DNA of 64,000 bases. Source: Helicoverpa zea (Eukaryota; Arthropoda; Insecta; Lepidoptera; Noctuidae). The stretch's first letter is position 1; each line of letters opens with the position of its first letter. The notes below the pieces were generated by a model that worked only from the letters and a program-made list of their open reading frames with translations, had not been told where the DNA came from and did no database searches. Position numbers and translations under genes: made by a program. The DNA lies in NCBI RefSeq assembly GCF_022581195.2, contig NC_061465.1, positions 9,922,501-9,986,500 of the forward strand, in the 5' to 3' direction. Positions 47,393 through 57,894 of the stretch are shown piece by piece.

Positions 47393-47515
47393 TTCCCAAT
47401 TTGTCATTAGTACCGATTGGTCACCAACTATTTTTTCCATACACCAAATCCCGATTGGTCATTCGAGCAAAATAAATAATTTAATATTTAAATTTTTAGT
47501 TCCGATTCGTCACCC
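47393..47515 (+). repeat. Array of four spaced YCCRATTSGTCAYY motifs
   Basis: TCCCAATTTGTCATT (47393), TACCGATTGGTCACC (47411), TCCCGATTGGTCATT (47449) and TCCGATTCGTCACCC (47501) share one core at irregular spacing. An inverted relative with three sites lies at 53632-53730, so this is part of a dispersed repeat. Confidence 0.55.
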
Positions 47516-47771
47516 GCATAAAATTTCACGTATCAGAGTACCGTCAGAAATAAAAGTGTTAGAAGAAATTTTAAATGAAAAACTTCAATGTAGGTAAAGG
47601 TTTTAATAGCTCTCATATAAATATAATAAAATTTACATTACAACACAGGTGAAGACAACATGGGCTTTTTATAAACCCGAAAATGTGACTCGATACTTTT
47701 TGTACCGGTAACAAAAGTACCAGGGGCCCATAACTAGCAAAGAGATTGTATACATAAAAATATTCATAAAC

Positions 47772-48105
47772 TAGCCGTTCCCCGCGGTTTTACCCGCGTC
47801 AAGTTATGCTACCCTGGTACATAGTGAGCAGTTGCATCGAAATTTCGTTATTGGTATATTTATACTCCGGTGAATTATGCTGTCCTAGTACTTTACTTTT
47901 GTGGTTCTGCGGCATTCCGTAAGTTGGTTTTTGTCTCACACTCCCGTCACTCCCATCCCGGGAATGTTACTCGCAATTTTTCCTTATTTGCTCACCGTTT
48001 AGACCTACCCTGGACTACGACAAACATTTTAAAACCAAAATCAGCTCAATCGGCCCAGCCGTTCCCGAGTTTTAATCAGACTAACGAACAACAATTTATA
48101 TAGGT
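47772..48105 (-). repeat. Helitron-like dispersed repeat
   Basis: Starting ACTAGCCGTTCCCCGCGGTT on the plus strand (the CTAGT end in reverse), it continues through AAATCAGCTCAATCGGCCCA, GCCGTTCCCGAGTTTTAATC and ACTAACGAACAACAATTTAT. This layout is common in moths. The 77-codon frame across it is incidental. Confidence 0.65.
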
Positions 48106-48255
48106 ATACAATTTAATTAACAAACATAATTTGAATGTAGTCTGCAGTTGTGTTGTAAATACTGCAGTTTTTCTTTTAAATTGGTCCTTGTTCGGTTAAA
48201 CAGAACGTTTCAGTTCAATTATCTTCTTAAACTTCTTGTTCTTACTATCCATACA

Positions 48256-48336
48256 CTTCTTCCTCCGAGCCTTTTTCCCAAACTGTGTTGGGGTCGGCTT
48301 CCAGTCTAACCGGATGTAGCTGAGTACCAGTGCTTT
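48256..48336 (-). repeat. SINE family A, 3' fragment
   Basis: TTCCTCCGAGCCTTTTTCCC, then GTTGGGGTCGGCTTCCAGTC and TAACCGGATGTAGCTGAGTA: the last ~80 bases of the family only. Confidence 0.8.
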
Positions 48337-48725
48337 ACTATCCATACACAATTGAGAAAATATATTTATTTTATTTATGTATACCTATGTGCTTAAGCTA
48401 ATACCGATAATAGTAAATAGGTACTTACACAAAACAATAGAAACCGGACCATACTTTGCCCCTTCTATATATTGTCTCTTTCTAGAAAATAAAAGGCTTC
48501 TTTTTTATTACCTGATTTTATATACCGGGATTTTCAAAAAATTGGTTCACATTCATGAAATACAATTCATCGACATGGTGTAAATTGGTATGTTTATCTA
48601 CAATTAGGAAAAAAACGTAAAATCCTGACACTCTTGACTGCTATACTCCTGTAAGTTATGCGGTCCTAGTACACGGTGGGCAGTTCCATGGACACTCGTT
48701 GATTGGTATATTATATACTTACTAA

Positions 48726-48950
48726 AGTTCGGCCATTCAGAGAATGCGTTCCTGACACGTCGCGATTGAACTGACGACGTAACTTTGCAATGGCGTTGCA
48801 GTTACGATAAAAATATTTTTGCTGGTTGTTTACCGTTTTAACAATTGAGGAGCATTAAAACAACATTATTATATCAATAATCAATGAATGTTATAATTCA
48901 GTCAGTTCAATCGCGACGTGTCAGGAACGCATTCTCTGAATGGCCGAACT
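48726..48950. mobile_element. 225-bp MITE, copy 2
   Basis: It is the same length as the copy at 16193-16417 and almost identical to it. The exception is a short stretch at 48892-48902, where GTTACGTCGTCAG is replaced by TTATAATTCAGTCAG-like text, so the inner end of the right repeat is damaged here. The flanking TA fits a 2-bp duplication. It sits inside a Helitron-like repeat whose two parts are at about 48650-48725 and 48951 onward. Confidence 0.9.
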
Positions 48951-49230
48951 TAGCTGTTGCCCGCAACTTCGTCTGCGTGGGCAATATAGAATAGTCAAAA
49001 TACTACTTATCCCGTAGGTGCATTCTTTCACGTGACAGTATAATTAGGATTAGCACTTAGCAGTCGCATAGATTCATTGATCAAGGTTGTGTTGTGGATG
49101 TGACCATTTATCTAAAAAAAGAAGTAAAGTTTGTGACGTTGTGAATATCTCTGGATCTAGTCAGCCAATTTGGAAAATTATTACGTATGGTGCGTAAGTA
49201 ATTTTCACAGGAAACAGCTATAATCTATGT
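48951..49230 (-). repeat. Helitron-like repeat, part split by the MITE
   Basis: AGCTGTTGCCCGCAACTTCG, then TCTGCGTGGGCAATATAG is a typical start of a common moth repeat read in reverse. The far boundary is not clear. Confidence 0.45.
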
Positions 49231-49289
49231 CTATATGCTTTGAGTCTGACAAAGCTGTCATTTGTACATTTTCTGCAGCTGCTGCGACT

Positions 49290-49460
49290 AATCAGAAGCC
49301 AGAAAGTCTGTCAGTCTTACCATGGATATCGTCTTGTGTAGTTGACTGGATTGAAGATAGGTAGATAGGTAGTCACTCCAAGCAAAATATTGGTACTCAA
49401 ACAGATTCGGTGACTGGAAGCCAACACCAACATAGTTGGGGAATAGCTGGATGGATGATA
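49290..49460 (+). repeat. SINE family A, strongly diverged
   Basis: ATCAGAAGCCAGAAAGTCTG, GACTGGAAGCCAACACCAAC and ATAGTTGGGGAATAGCTGG align with the family body with many changes. Confidence 0.6.
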
Positions 49461-49531
49461 AAATGAGTCATCATCATCAGCAGGCGCATAGGGTAGGATA
49501 GTTTCACTTACTCACTATGGTAAGGCTGACC

Positions 49532-49868
49532 CCACAGTAGGCGTGCGTGATCCTCGGGCGTGTGAGTAGCGCGAGCGCGCTGCGTGAACGTCGCGTTTTG
49601 CTGCCCTGCGGCATGTGTGAAGAGTGCAAGCGACGCGCTCGCGGCGAGCACGCGGCGCTCGAGTTGCGTTCTTACCCCTTCGCCCGCTATCTCCGTCGCC
49701 CGCTAAACGCCTTAGCAGTTAAACGTCAAGGAGAGCGGCGCGTGCGCGCCGCGAACGCGCTGCAAATGGCGCAGGGCAGCAAAACGCGACGCTCACGCAA
49801 CGCGCTCGCGACGCACGCGCGGCGCCCGCGCTACTCACACGCCCGAGGATCGCGCACGCCTAATGTGG
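49532..49868. mobile_element. GC-rich inverted-repeat element, 337 bp
   Basis: The ends CCACAGTAGGCGTGC and GCACGCCTAATGTGG are inverted. The arms continue through GATCCTCGGGCGTGTGAGTA and GTCGCGTTTTGCTGCCCTGC, with about 24 extra bases in the right arm. It is dense in CpG and GCGC. The 109-codon open frame across it results from its composition. No target duplication was found, and it fits no superfamily that I can name. Confidence 0.75.
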
Positions 49869-50204
49869 TGGCCTAAGCCGGGACTCCACCGAAATGTTTG
49901 CATTAGTTCACGAATAGGCAAAATGTACGTATCTGTGCGAGTCCACTTCATGTGTTCGTACTTGAAACCTGCAGTTTTGCCAAGATTTTCAAAATGTACG
50001 CTCGCAATTTGCCATTTCTTGGTGGAGCCAGCAAATCAAAAGAAACATAAGTGTTGTATACTGTGCGTCACTACCGCACACCGGGAAAATTTCGCTCTTG
50101 CGGAGGACGTTTATATACCATATTTTGTGTCACACGTAAACAGGACGACAGTAAGTATCCACCGAAACACTTTCAAAGATCTGATGAACAAATAAATCAG
50201 ACCT

Positions 50205-51522
50205 TTTTTTTTTTTTTTATCGACGTAAAATCATCAAATGACCCCTCCCGCTGTGGGTTAGCAGCGGTGAGGGAGTGTCAGACTCTTACTGACTAAAATC
50301 GTCGTGTTCCGTCATAGGCCTTTTATGTACCAGGGCCGCGGTATCTCTTTCGAACAACCCGCAGCCCCGGCAGGCCTTGGCCCTGCTGGGCCCCGCTGGG
50401 GTTGCTGACATCTCTTTGAGGAGCGCGTGGAACAACGCGCGCCGTCGACACGGGTCTGTCGTCTAGAAAGACAGAGGGACGATGAGCCACCCGAACTCAC
50501 CGCCCACAGACCCACGCCTACGGTGGCCGGGAGTCATCTCGCGACACCCGGCGCCCATGGTGTCTACCTGGTCCAGCGCGGCGGCCGGGATGAGAGGTGC
50601 GAACTCTCTGGCGTTCCGCCTCCTCCTTCTCGAGCATGACCGCTTCGCAGAAGGAGGCGACGGCATCCCATTCCCTCTCGCCCCGGACCATGGCCTGAAC
50701 CAGGGCCGGACGCGAGAGGTCGCCGCCGCCCAAAGCCTCAACGAGGACCCGGCGGTGCCCCTCCCATGCGGGGCACACCTGGACTGTGTGGTCCACCGTG
50801 TCCTCGGGGCTGTCCGCACAATGGTGACACCCGGGCGCCTCCTCACGACCGATGCGGTGCAGGTACCTCCCGAAACAACCGTGTCCGGTGAGGACCTGCG
50901 TCATGCGGTACGTGAGGGCGCCGTGACTCCTCCCGAGCCACTCCTCAAAGAGGGGACTTACCGCCACGATGGTGGCGTGCCCTGCACTGGGTTGCGACAG
51001 TCGCTCCCTCCAGGCCACCATGAGATCGCACCGGAGCTCCGCCCGCTGCGCGACAACTTGCCGCGGCAACGGGGTTTCTCCCCGGCGCTGAGCCTCCTCG
51101 CGCCAGTCGTACAGGCGCAAGAAGACCCTCGCCTCCAGATCCCACGGTGGCAGTCCAGCAAGTAGGCCAGCTGCTTCGCGGGAAATCGTGCGGTACCCCC
51201 GGATTAGCCTAATGGCTATCACCCTTTGGGGCACGTTCAAGTAGTGTAAAGCCCGCGGCCGTACCGAACGTGCCCATACCGGGGCCCCGTAAAGGGCCAT
51301 GGACCGCATGACCCCCGCGTAGAGTCTGCGGCAGGGGGCGTTTGGGCCGCCCAGGTTGGGCAGGAGCCGCTTGAGTGCAGCACCTGCCTTCTCCAGTTTG
51401 GGGCCCAAACGACGGAAATGCTCAACGAAGTTCCACCGGCCGTCGAGGACGAGTCCCAGGTATTTCATCGCCCTCTCGACGCCGATGGTAACCCCCCCCC
51501 ACCGTGACCTGGGAGCCTGAAG
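50205..51522 (-). mobile_element. R1-clade LINE, longest copy, 5'-truncated (1,318 bp)
   Basis: The element lies between perfect 15-bp duplications AAATAAATCAGACCT (50190-50204 and 51523-51537). On the minus strand it holds the end of ORF2, then a 3' untranslated region with CGAAAGAGATACCGCGGCCC and TGACACTCCCTCACCGCTGC, then poly(A). It is the copy that identifies the six short repeats with the same 3' end elsewhere in the window. The intact frame and exact duplication indicate a recent insertion. Confidence 0.95.
50518..51522 (-). pseudogene. R1-clade LINE ORF2, C-terminal third
   Basis: About 334 codons are open without interruption. The frame starts in the segment just after the reverse transcriptase domain (AMKYLGLVLDGRWNF is the conserved YLG-LD region). 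It continues through VMRSMALYGAPVWA, and ends with a zinc knuckle CHHCADSPEDTVDHTVQVC (C-x2-C-x9-H-x4-C), the CCHC finger typical of R1-clade ORF2 proteins. The endonuclease and reverse transcriptase active sites are missing because of 5' truncation. The twelve in-frame codons upstream of 51522 are host DNA and target duplication. Shadow frames on both strands in this GC-rich block were ignored. Confidence 0.9.
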
Positions 51523-51537
51523 AAATAAATCAGACCT

Positions 51538-52153
51538 GACTTGGTCACCTGGGGCCAATCAGAGCTCTATGAAGCGATCATACGCTTTGGCTCCTACTGT
51601 TATTGTGGTTTCTGAAAATTTAATCACCTCATTCAACAATGAATGTAATTCTGATGGTACTATTAAGAACACTTGCTTAGCGCAGAAGCTGACGTTAGCA
51701 GGTCAAGTCTTTTGACTTCTCGAATAGGATACCATTGGTTTTTGTGCAATGCACACCTGCAATGCATTCTGGATTAAGATAGGATATAGGTGGATAGGAT
51801 TTGCAACAGAGAACAATTCTGTCTTTGTGATTAAATGACATCAAACGTAGTTTTATATAAAAGGTGTTTTTTTAGACTTGGCTCGGGTCTTACTGAGACT
51901 GTTCGTAATCGTGAACAGTGTATTTGCGATTAGAAGTTGAAAGTAAACATGATGTTGATGCATAAAGTATTTTACGTGTGTATGGTATTAAATCGAGAAA
52001 GCTCCCATTTCTTATCTGCACTTTGTATCTGGGCTTGTTTTTAAAGCTACAGAATCCTACATTACCTACCTCACGCTTAGCAGCGCTTGCGAGAGATAGA
52101 TCCTCATTTCTTCTAGGATTAAGTTTACATATTTTGCATCAGAAAAAATAATT
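51538..52153. other. Unique DNA between two R1-clade insertions
   Basis: No open frame or repeat was recognised. The two flanking insertions are in opposite orientation, about 650 bp apart. Confidence 0.45.
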
Positions 52154-52169
52154 AAGGTCTACTTAATAC

Positions 52170-52523
52170 AACCCCAGCGGGGCCCAGCAGGGCCAAGGCC
52201 TGCCGGGGCTGCGGGTTGTTCGAAAGAGATACCGCGGCCCTGGCACACAAAAGGCCTATGACGGAACACGACGGTTTTTAGTCAGTAAGGGTCGGTTCAT
52301 ATCTGACGGAAAATGCGTCGAGCGTATCGTAAATGTATGATTGACGTACTAACGCATCATCGGTTAGGTGTGAATGATTGAATGTTTTATCGTATATTTG
52401 TCTGTTTTGGCGTTACGCGATCGAAAATACGCGACGTATGTACCCTAAGAGTCTGACACTCCCTCACCGCTGCTAACCCACAGCGGGAGGGGTCATTTGA
52501 TGATTTTTGACGTCGGAAAAAAA
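52170..52523 (+). mobile_element. R1-clade LINE 3' end, truncated copy 5
   Basis: It begins ACCCCAGCGGGGCCCAGCAG and ends in poly(A) after TTTTTGACGTCGG. It is flanked by the perfect 16-bp duplication AAGGTCTACTTAATAC (52154-52169 and 52524-52539). It is interrupted by the 157-bp element below, whose removal restores the family sequence CAGTAAGAGTCTGAC exactly. Confidence 0.95.
52289..52445. mobile_element. 157-bp PIF/Harbinger-like MITE nested in LINE copy 5
   Basis: The insert is bounded by TAA (52286-52288 and 52446-52448), a 3-bp duplication as in PIF/Harbinger elements. It begins GGGTCGGTTCATATCTGACG and ends CGACGTATGTACCC, with short imperfect inverted ends (GGGT...ACCC, CGTCG/CGACG). 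No coding sequence is present. Confidence 0.8.
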
Positions 52524-52539
52524 AAGGTCTACTTAATAC

Positions 52540-53139
52540 TACTCACTCAAAGTAATTTGTTTTAAGGCCACCACATTAGTGGAAGATAAGCTAAACTATG
52601 TTTATGAAAAAATCCTGATATGAACTCCATCTGTAACTTTAAATGATAATTAATTGTTCCACTAAAGTCATCATTTTTGACATAATGTTCAAAAAATAAT
52701 TTAGATGGCACCGTTTTAAATTTGGCTGAGAACTATTAATTTTCCTTTCATCAAGGTAATAATTATAGTTGGATTTTGATGTGGCACGGCAAACTGACAA
52801 ACATTATTGAAATGTCTATCGAAAAATTACACTTCATGTTAAAATATGGTGAATTACGGAAAATACACAACTCCATCTGTTGAAATAATAATCCTCTATA
52901 AAGAATGTATGGTTAATATTGTCATTTACCACCTCGCTCCTTTGACAAATTGATGGTGTATTTTATTTACCACAGATGGAGCTACTTTAACCCTGGCTAA
53001 ACAAAATTTTCATTTTTTTTTTCTTCCGAAGTTACTTATAAAGGTGTGATTTTCTGTGTAAAGATTAATAATAGGCCGATCAACTAATATAAGTACAACA
53101 TTCAAATGTACAGTTTTGACAAATAGATTGCGTGTCGCA
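52540..53139. other. Unique DNA
   Basis: CTCCATCTGT occurs at 52626 and 52871 and as its complement ACAGATGGAG at 52973. No gene was recognised. Confidence 0.35.
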
Positions 53140-53460
53140 ATATTTTATATCTTGAATTCACAAAATTAATCATATCTTTTGATAGAGTGAATCGATTTCG
53201 ATGAAACAAAAACTAAGTAATACCCCAAGTTACGTAGAATTTTTGTACATAAGCATTGTCTGCATTTAATTCGTAGATTTTACGTGAATCGCGAACAAAC
53301 AAACAGATAAACAGACAAACAGACAAAAATGACAAAAATGATGGAAATGGGTTCTGTTAGTTATCCTTTAACATGCTGGCTATTTTTTTTGTCAATTTCT
53401 TCAATGTACAAAAATTACTTTTCTACAGATTTATTATATGTATAGATCTGATTTATGCGA
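53140..53460 (+). repeat. Moth dispersed repeat with CAGACAAACAGACAAA tract
   Basis: The order GTGAATCGATTTCGATGAAA, AATACCCCAAGTTACGTAGA, TCGTAGATTTTACGTGAATC, (AAACAGAC)n is a recurrent lepidopteran repeat. The boundaries are approximate. Confidence 0.55.
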
Positions 53461-53631
53461 TCCTGGTATTTTGGTTTTGGCCGTGCGTTGTGTGACGCCG
53501 TTGAAATCGCGATTTTATTAATAGTGTCTTGCCATAATCGGAAAAAACAAAACCAACATAAATAAAAAAAAACATATTACAATATTGTAAAGCTTATCTT
53601 GTTGACAGTACTTTTTACAAAATAAAGTACG

Positions 53632-53730
53632 GATGACCAATTGGGACTAAGCAAAATAAAATATTTTATTGAATGACAAACTGGGACACGTTTTTTATGG
53701 ATGCCAAATCACTAAAATGACGAATCGGGC
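53632..53730 (-). repeat. Three spaced YCCRATTSGTCAYY motifs, inverted relative of 47393-47515
   Basis: GATGACCAATTGGGA (53632), AATGACAAACTGGGA (53672) and AATGACGAATCGGGC (53716) are the complements of the motif at 47.4 kb. The flanking CATAACTCCTTATGTAAGCA also corresponds to TGCTTATGTAGAGTTATTC there. Confidence 0.55.
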
Positions 53731-53962
53731 ATAACTCCTTATGTAAGCACTGCTAGGCACTAGGTAATATTATTAATACGATAGTATGTTTGTTTATAAA
53801 TATAAGCTAAGCTAAGCTGCTTCTAATTCGAGGGCAGATTGTAGTTCATTCGGAACGTGCACCAAGACACGGGCATAACTTAGCACTGCATACGAAACGG
53901 GTTAAAATACTTACCTGATATAATATATGACCTAAAAGATTTGATTTGTTTTAATAGTTTTA

Positions 53963-54149
53963 CAGCCAGTTTCTTCATCAAAAGTTAAAGCCAAAGTAAA
54001 AGTCAAAGTAATGACTAAAGTTAAAGTAACGGTTAAATTCAATTTTTCTATGAATTTTGCTGTCACTTTAGCCTTGAAAAAACAAATGTGACCGTTACTT
54101 TAACTTTAGACATTACTTTAACTTTAACTTTTGATGAAAAAACTGGCCG
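53963..54149. mobile_element. 187-bp foldback MITE, copy 2
   Basis: CAGCCAGTTTCTTCATCAAA at the left, GATGAAAAAACTGGCCG at the right, flanked by TTA on both sides (53960-53962 and 54150-54152). It has the same length as the copy at 17754-17940. The TTA duplication suggests PIF/Harbinger, but there is no coding part to test it. Confidence 0.88.
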
Positions 54150-54152
54150 TTA

Positions 54153-55764
54153 ATGTTTTAAAATTTTTAATTGTGAGCAATTCAATATACAAATAGTGGG
54201 TATGTCTAATGGCAAATAATAATATACTTTTAACTATTTGCCGTTGCTGAATGGAATTTATTTATTTAATGCATTAAACAACGCAGGTAGCCCGTGAAAT
54301 AACTGCTTTTGAACGGATGGGACATATTGTTGGCAAACGGGAACAGGTGGCCGAAAACTTTTCGTGGGACAACCACAAACAGGCGCGTTAGTTACGCATG
54401 ATTTAAATAACAATAAATATATAAACAAGCTCGATATCTATCTTATATCTTTATATCAACATTCATAGTGAGATCACTATGAATGCTGTTACTTCCTAAC
54501 TATAGCCTTTTATATCGGGGCCAGCTTCCAATCTAATTGGATGAAGCTAAGTATCAACCAGTGTTTTACAAGCACGATATTTTAGTCTATATGTTTTATC
54601 TCACAAAATCGGGTGAGCCATATTACATGCACATTGTTTTTGAAGTCATAAGCTCATAGGATCGCTTGGTACTGTTCGAGTCACTGAATCGTACATAGGC
54701 AATATGCACGTAGAAATATGGCTGAATCTGAATGTGAGATAAAACATTTAAACGATATAATCAAAGCTGCGCTCTCTGCGAACCGTTTCCCCTGAGACTA
54801 CAGAAAGTAAAGTTTGCTGAAAGTGAAAGAGTGTGTTGATAGATCGCAGATACAGCCATCGGGAATTATTAATGACCAGAGCAAAGTTTACAGTCTCCAA
54901 CTAGTTGGTCTTTGAACATTTTTGAAGAGTTTACTTTGTGAACTTTAGTGAGTAGTGTTTACAGAGAATTGCACTTCAAATGTATCTTTGTTTGAAAATA
55001 GTTGATGGTCTTCTATCTATCTTCTCAATATAATATCTATCGATTGTTTTGCTCACTGGATATAAGAATTTGACATTATGTAGGTAGGTACTTGTATGGG
55101 GTAAACACAAATGGGGTAAATACCTCTTTCATTGTATTATTTGTGTTTTAGAATATTTTAATGTTTGTTTTTTTTTTATCTTTAATTGTTTACTATTTAA
55201 CCCGTGTTCCAATTTCAAATGTTTAATTTAATTCATTTGTTCATGTAAGTTCATGTGTTGTTTCATTTAATATTGTTTAACTTTCTTTGATTTTAACTTT
55301 GAAGATGATGTATGCATGATGTGTTCTCCATAACTGAAGGAGCACAAAACTTTAAATAACTTTTTATAATTATGCATGTAATGCTAAGCCTTTCCTTTGT
55401 TGGAGTTCCTTTTAAATAAAATAAAATATCAAAGGAATATCTTTAGCGAAAAAAGATAGGTATAATATTGGGAAGACGTTATCGAGTAAGTATAAATAGC
55501 AAAAAGTATCTATAAATAAACATTTAAGTTTACCAAAAATCGTTAAAAGTAAGTCAGCCGTTAAAAATCGAATTTTATTTAATAACTTTGAAAATATGAT
55601 CCTGGTTAACTTTTAATCGGTTTATCGACGGCCAATTAATAACTTTGGCAATGTTCCATATCAACATATTTTACAAGAAACATTGTTTGTTTAGGGTTTA
55701 TTACAGCTTATGTGAACACGAGTCTTGTAGGAAAATATGGTTTTTATACTTGTTTAATTATATT
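54153..55764. other. Unique DNA with a SINE A trace
   Basis: 54505-54580 (minus) is a heavily diverged SINE family A end (GGGGCCAGCTTCCAATCTAA, CAGTGTTTTACAAGC). The rest is AT-rich without an open frame of 60 codons. Confidence 0.45.
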
Positions 55765-56000
55765 GATATTACCGCCCGCGGCTTCGCCCGTGTAGAGTTC
55801 GGTTATATCGCGTTTCCAAGAGAATTCTTCAAAAGTCCGGGATAAAAACTATCCTATGTTCTTTCTCAAGGTCAACTCTATCTCTTTACCAAATTTTATT
55901 CAAATTAGTTCAGTGGTTTAGACGTGAAAGCGTAACAGACAGAAAGACAGACAGACAGAGTTACTTTCGCATTTAGAGTTATAATATTAGTAGGGATGTA
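55765..56000 (-). repeat. Helitron-like dispersed repeat
   Basis: It contains CCGCCCGCGGCTTCGCCCGT, then GTCCGGGATAAAAACTATCC, TTCAGTGGTTTAGACGTGAA, AGACAGACAGACAGAGTTAC and TAATATTAGTAGGGAT. This is a classic lepidopteran repeat order. The 66-codon frame entering it is incidental. Confidence 0.7.
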
Positions 56001-56039
56001 ATTGATATATGCCAAAACCCCGCCTTAATTTTTTACAAG

Positions 56040-56175
56040 TTGGTCATTCCTTACGGGACGAAGCCTGAAAGTCTGATAACCAGTTACGAAGGGGTGTCAT
56101 GTTGTACAGGTAACTGGGTCGAAGAGATCAAATAGGTAATCGCTTCATGAGCTGCATCCGATCAGACTTAAAGTT
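56040..56175 (+). repeat. SINE family A, strongly diverged
   Basis: CCTTACGGGACGAAGCCTGA, AGTCTGATAACCAGTTACGA and GTAACTGGGTCGAAGAGATC align with the central family body. Confidence 0.55.
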
Positions 56176-56289
56176 GCCTGAACGTAGACATAATTTAGAA
56201 ACAAAAGACTGCGTATTTGCTCTATAAGTAATAACATCGCTGTAAAAGGTATCATTTTCTTCCGCTGGAAACTAGACGTTATATTAATG

Positions 56290-56756
56290 ACATATGTATG
56301 TTATTGAATATCGCTAATAGTACAGTTGATTGTCCTGAACTTTTAGCGAACTTATCGTTAAAAACAAACATGGGTGGACTCCGTCAGCGGCCACTGTTAC
56401 AGGCACCTTTTGCAACGACAAACTACAGACGTAATAATTTTCTACTAAGGGCAGCTCGGAGCTTTAACGCAATACCACTAGATTTGAATATAGATCTGTT
56501 TTGCACAAGTGCAGGCACAGCAAGGCGTTTGCTGGCCAAATCTTTTTTCGATGCGTAAAATATTATGTTATTATCTATTGTATGCGATTGTATGCCATTG
56601 AGTCTTCAGTGTACTTATTGTATGTTAGCTTACCTATATGTGGGGGCTTGTTATTAGCAATGTGTTAAACTATTGTTACCATCTTGTCGTGTTATTAGCC
56701 TGTAAGCCTTCCTAGAATAAATAAATAAAATAAATAAATAAAATAAAATAAAATTC
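56290..56756 (+). mobile_element. CR1/Jockey-like LINE 3' end
   Basis: It consists of a short ORF end, a 3' untranslated region (56559-56720) and an (AAATA)n/(AAAATA)n tail at 56716-56756. Such tails are common in CR1- and Jockey-group elements of insects. The 5' limit is approximate and no target duplication was found. Confidence 0.65.
56298..56558 (+). pseudogene. C-terminal fragment of CR1/Jockey-like LINE reverse transcriptase ORF
   Basis: The 86 codons include ATTNYRRNNFLLRAARSFNA, the conserved N-Y-x-x-N and arginine-rich tail seen at the end of these LINE proteins. All catalytic domains are missing. The frame is open to its stop. Confidence 0.65.
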
Positions 56757-57894
56757 AATGATTTATTGAGACGATATCGTTCACCTAATGTAACTTCAGT
56801 AAGTCTTCTAAACATTATTTGAATGGTAAAGCCACAACGCCGCAACCTTACCTACTAATATTACAAATTGGTACAGTGAACTGCACATTAGTGGTAACTG
56901 TCATGCACCTTAACTCAATAGTCATAAGTACGATTTTCCTATAACACTATTACCACTGACCTGAAGTTGACTGTACATCGTAATGAAATAAAATCACCTT
57001 CAAATTGCAACGATTTCGAAACAATTGCATATACACCTACGGCGTATGTATAAAATACTTAAGAACTGACTTTATGGTGGACCTAAACCAGTAAGTTCTA
57101 CCCCTAACTACTTTAGACCAAGTTGGAACGTAAAATCTTGCTTTAAGAGCATGGAACACAAATTGCAGTAGTTCCAGATTTTTCTCTCATGTGGAAGCTT
57201 AAGAGATTAATTTAAATAGAGCGTTTTTTGCAAAAAGATATCGGTGTAGCGAAATTTTTTCGAATTTTTAACGGAATAGCTGGTAGAACGTTATTTATTT
57301 GATTCTCTTTATTCAAAACTGGAATATAGTTGGTTTAAAGTAATTAATATTTATTTGATGTCTGTTTGCAGAAAGCTTGATAAAAATCCATAACATTCGA
57401 AAACCTATATTGATTCTTTATAGTCTGTCAAATCATTCCCCAAAAGAAAAACGATAAAAAATAAAGGTAAAAAATCACTTCATCCTTACCAAATTTAGGT
57501 AGGCAAAGACAAAAATTCCGAGAACAAAAAAAAAGGTACCTCTTTCAAAAACCTTACTAGAATTTTATGTCTTCCATTTGTCAGACGACCGTGGTCTTAT
57601 AATGAAAAGCTCGTTTTAATCACTACTGCTAATGAATTTGACTTGCTCCGTTATTGTGACTTCCACGCTGGTCTAACGTTTAAAATCTTGACTTTTGAGC
57701 TTGAAGTACTAAATTGGATTCCCGGAGATATTTCCTGGAATTTCTATTTGAGGCCAATTAATGATAGATTATAATTGGTCTGCTCCAATAAAGGTAATTG
57801 AATATTTAGCTAGCTACAAGTTATTGCATTATGCTATCTTAAAAATACCTATAACTAAGAAATACAAAAAAAAATCTAAACTTATAAAAGGAAG
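56757..57894. other. Unique AT-rich DNA
   Basis: The minus-strand frame 56654-56845 spans the LINE tail and is spurious. Nothing else was recognised. Confidence 0.45.

Noticed and set aside
49547..49876. 109-codon Arg/Ala-rich open frame
   Set aside because: It lies within a GC-rich inverted repeat; the frame results from composition and both strands are similarly open.
50463..51165. Long open frames of up to 227 codons on both strands in the GC-rich block
   Set aside because: They are shadows of the R1-clade LINE ORF2 frame on the minus strand, which has the zinc knuckle.
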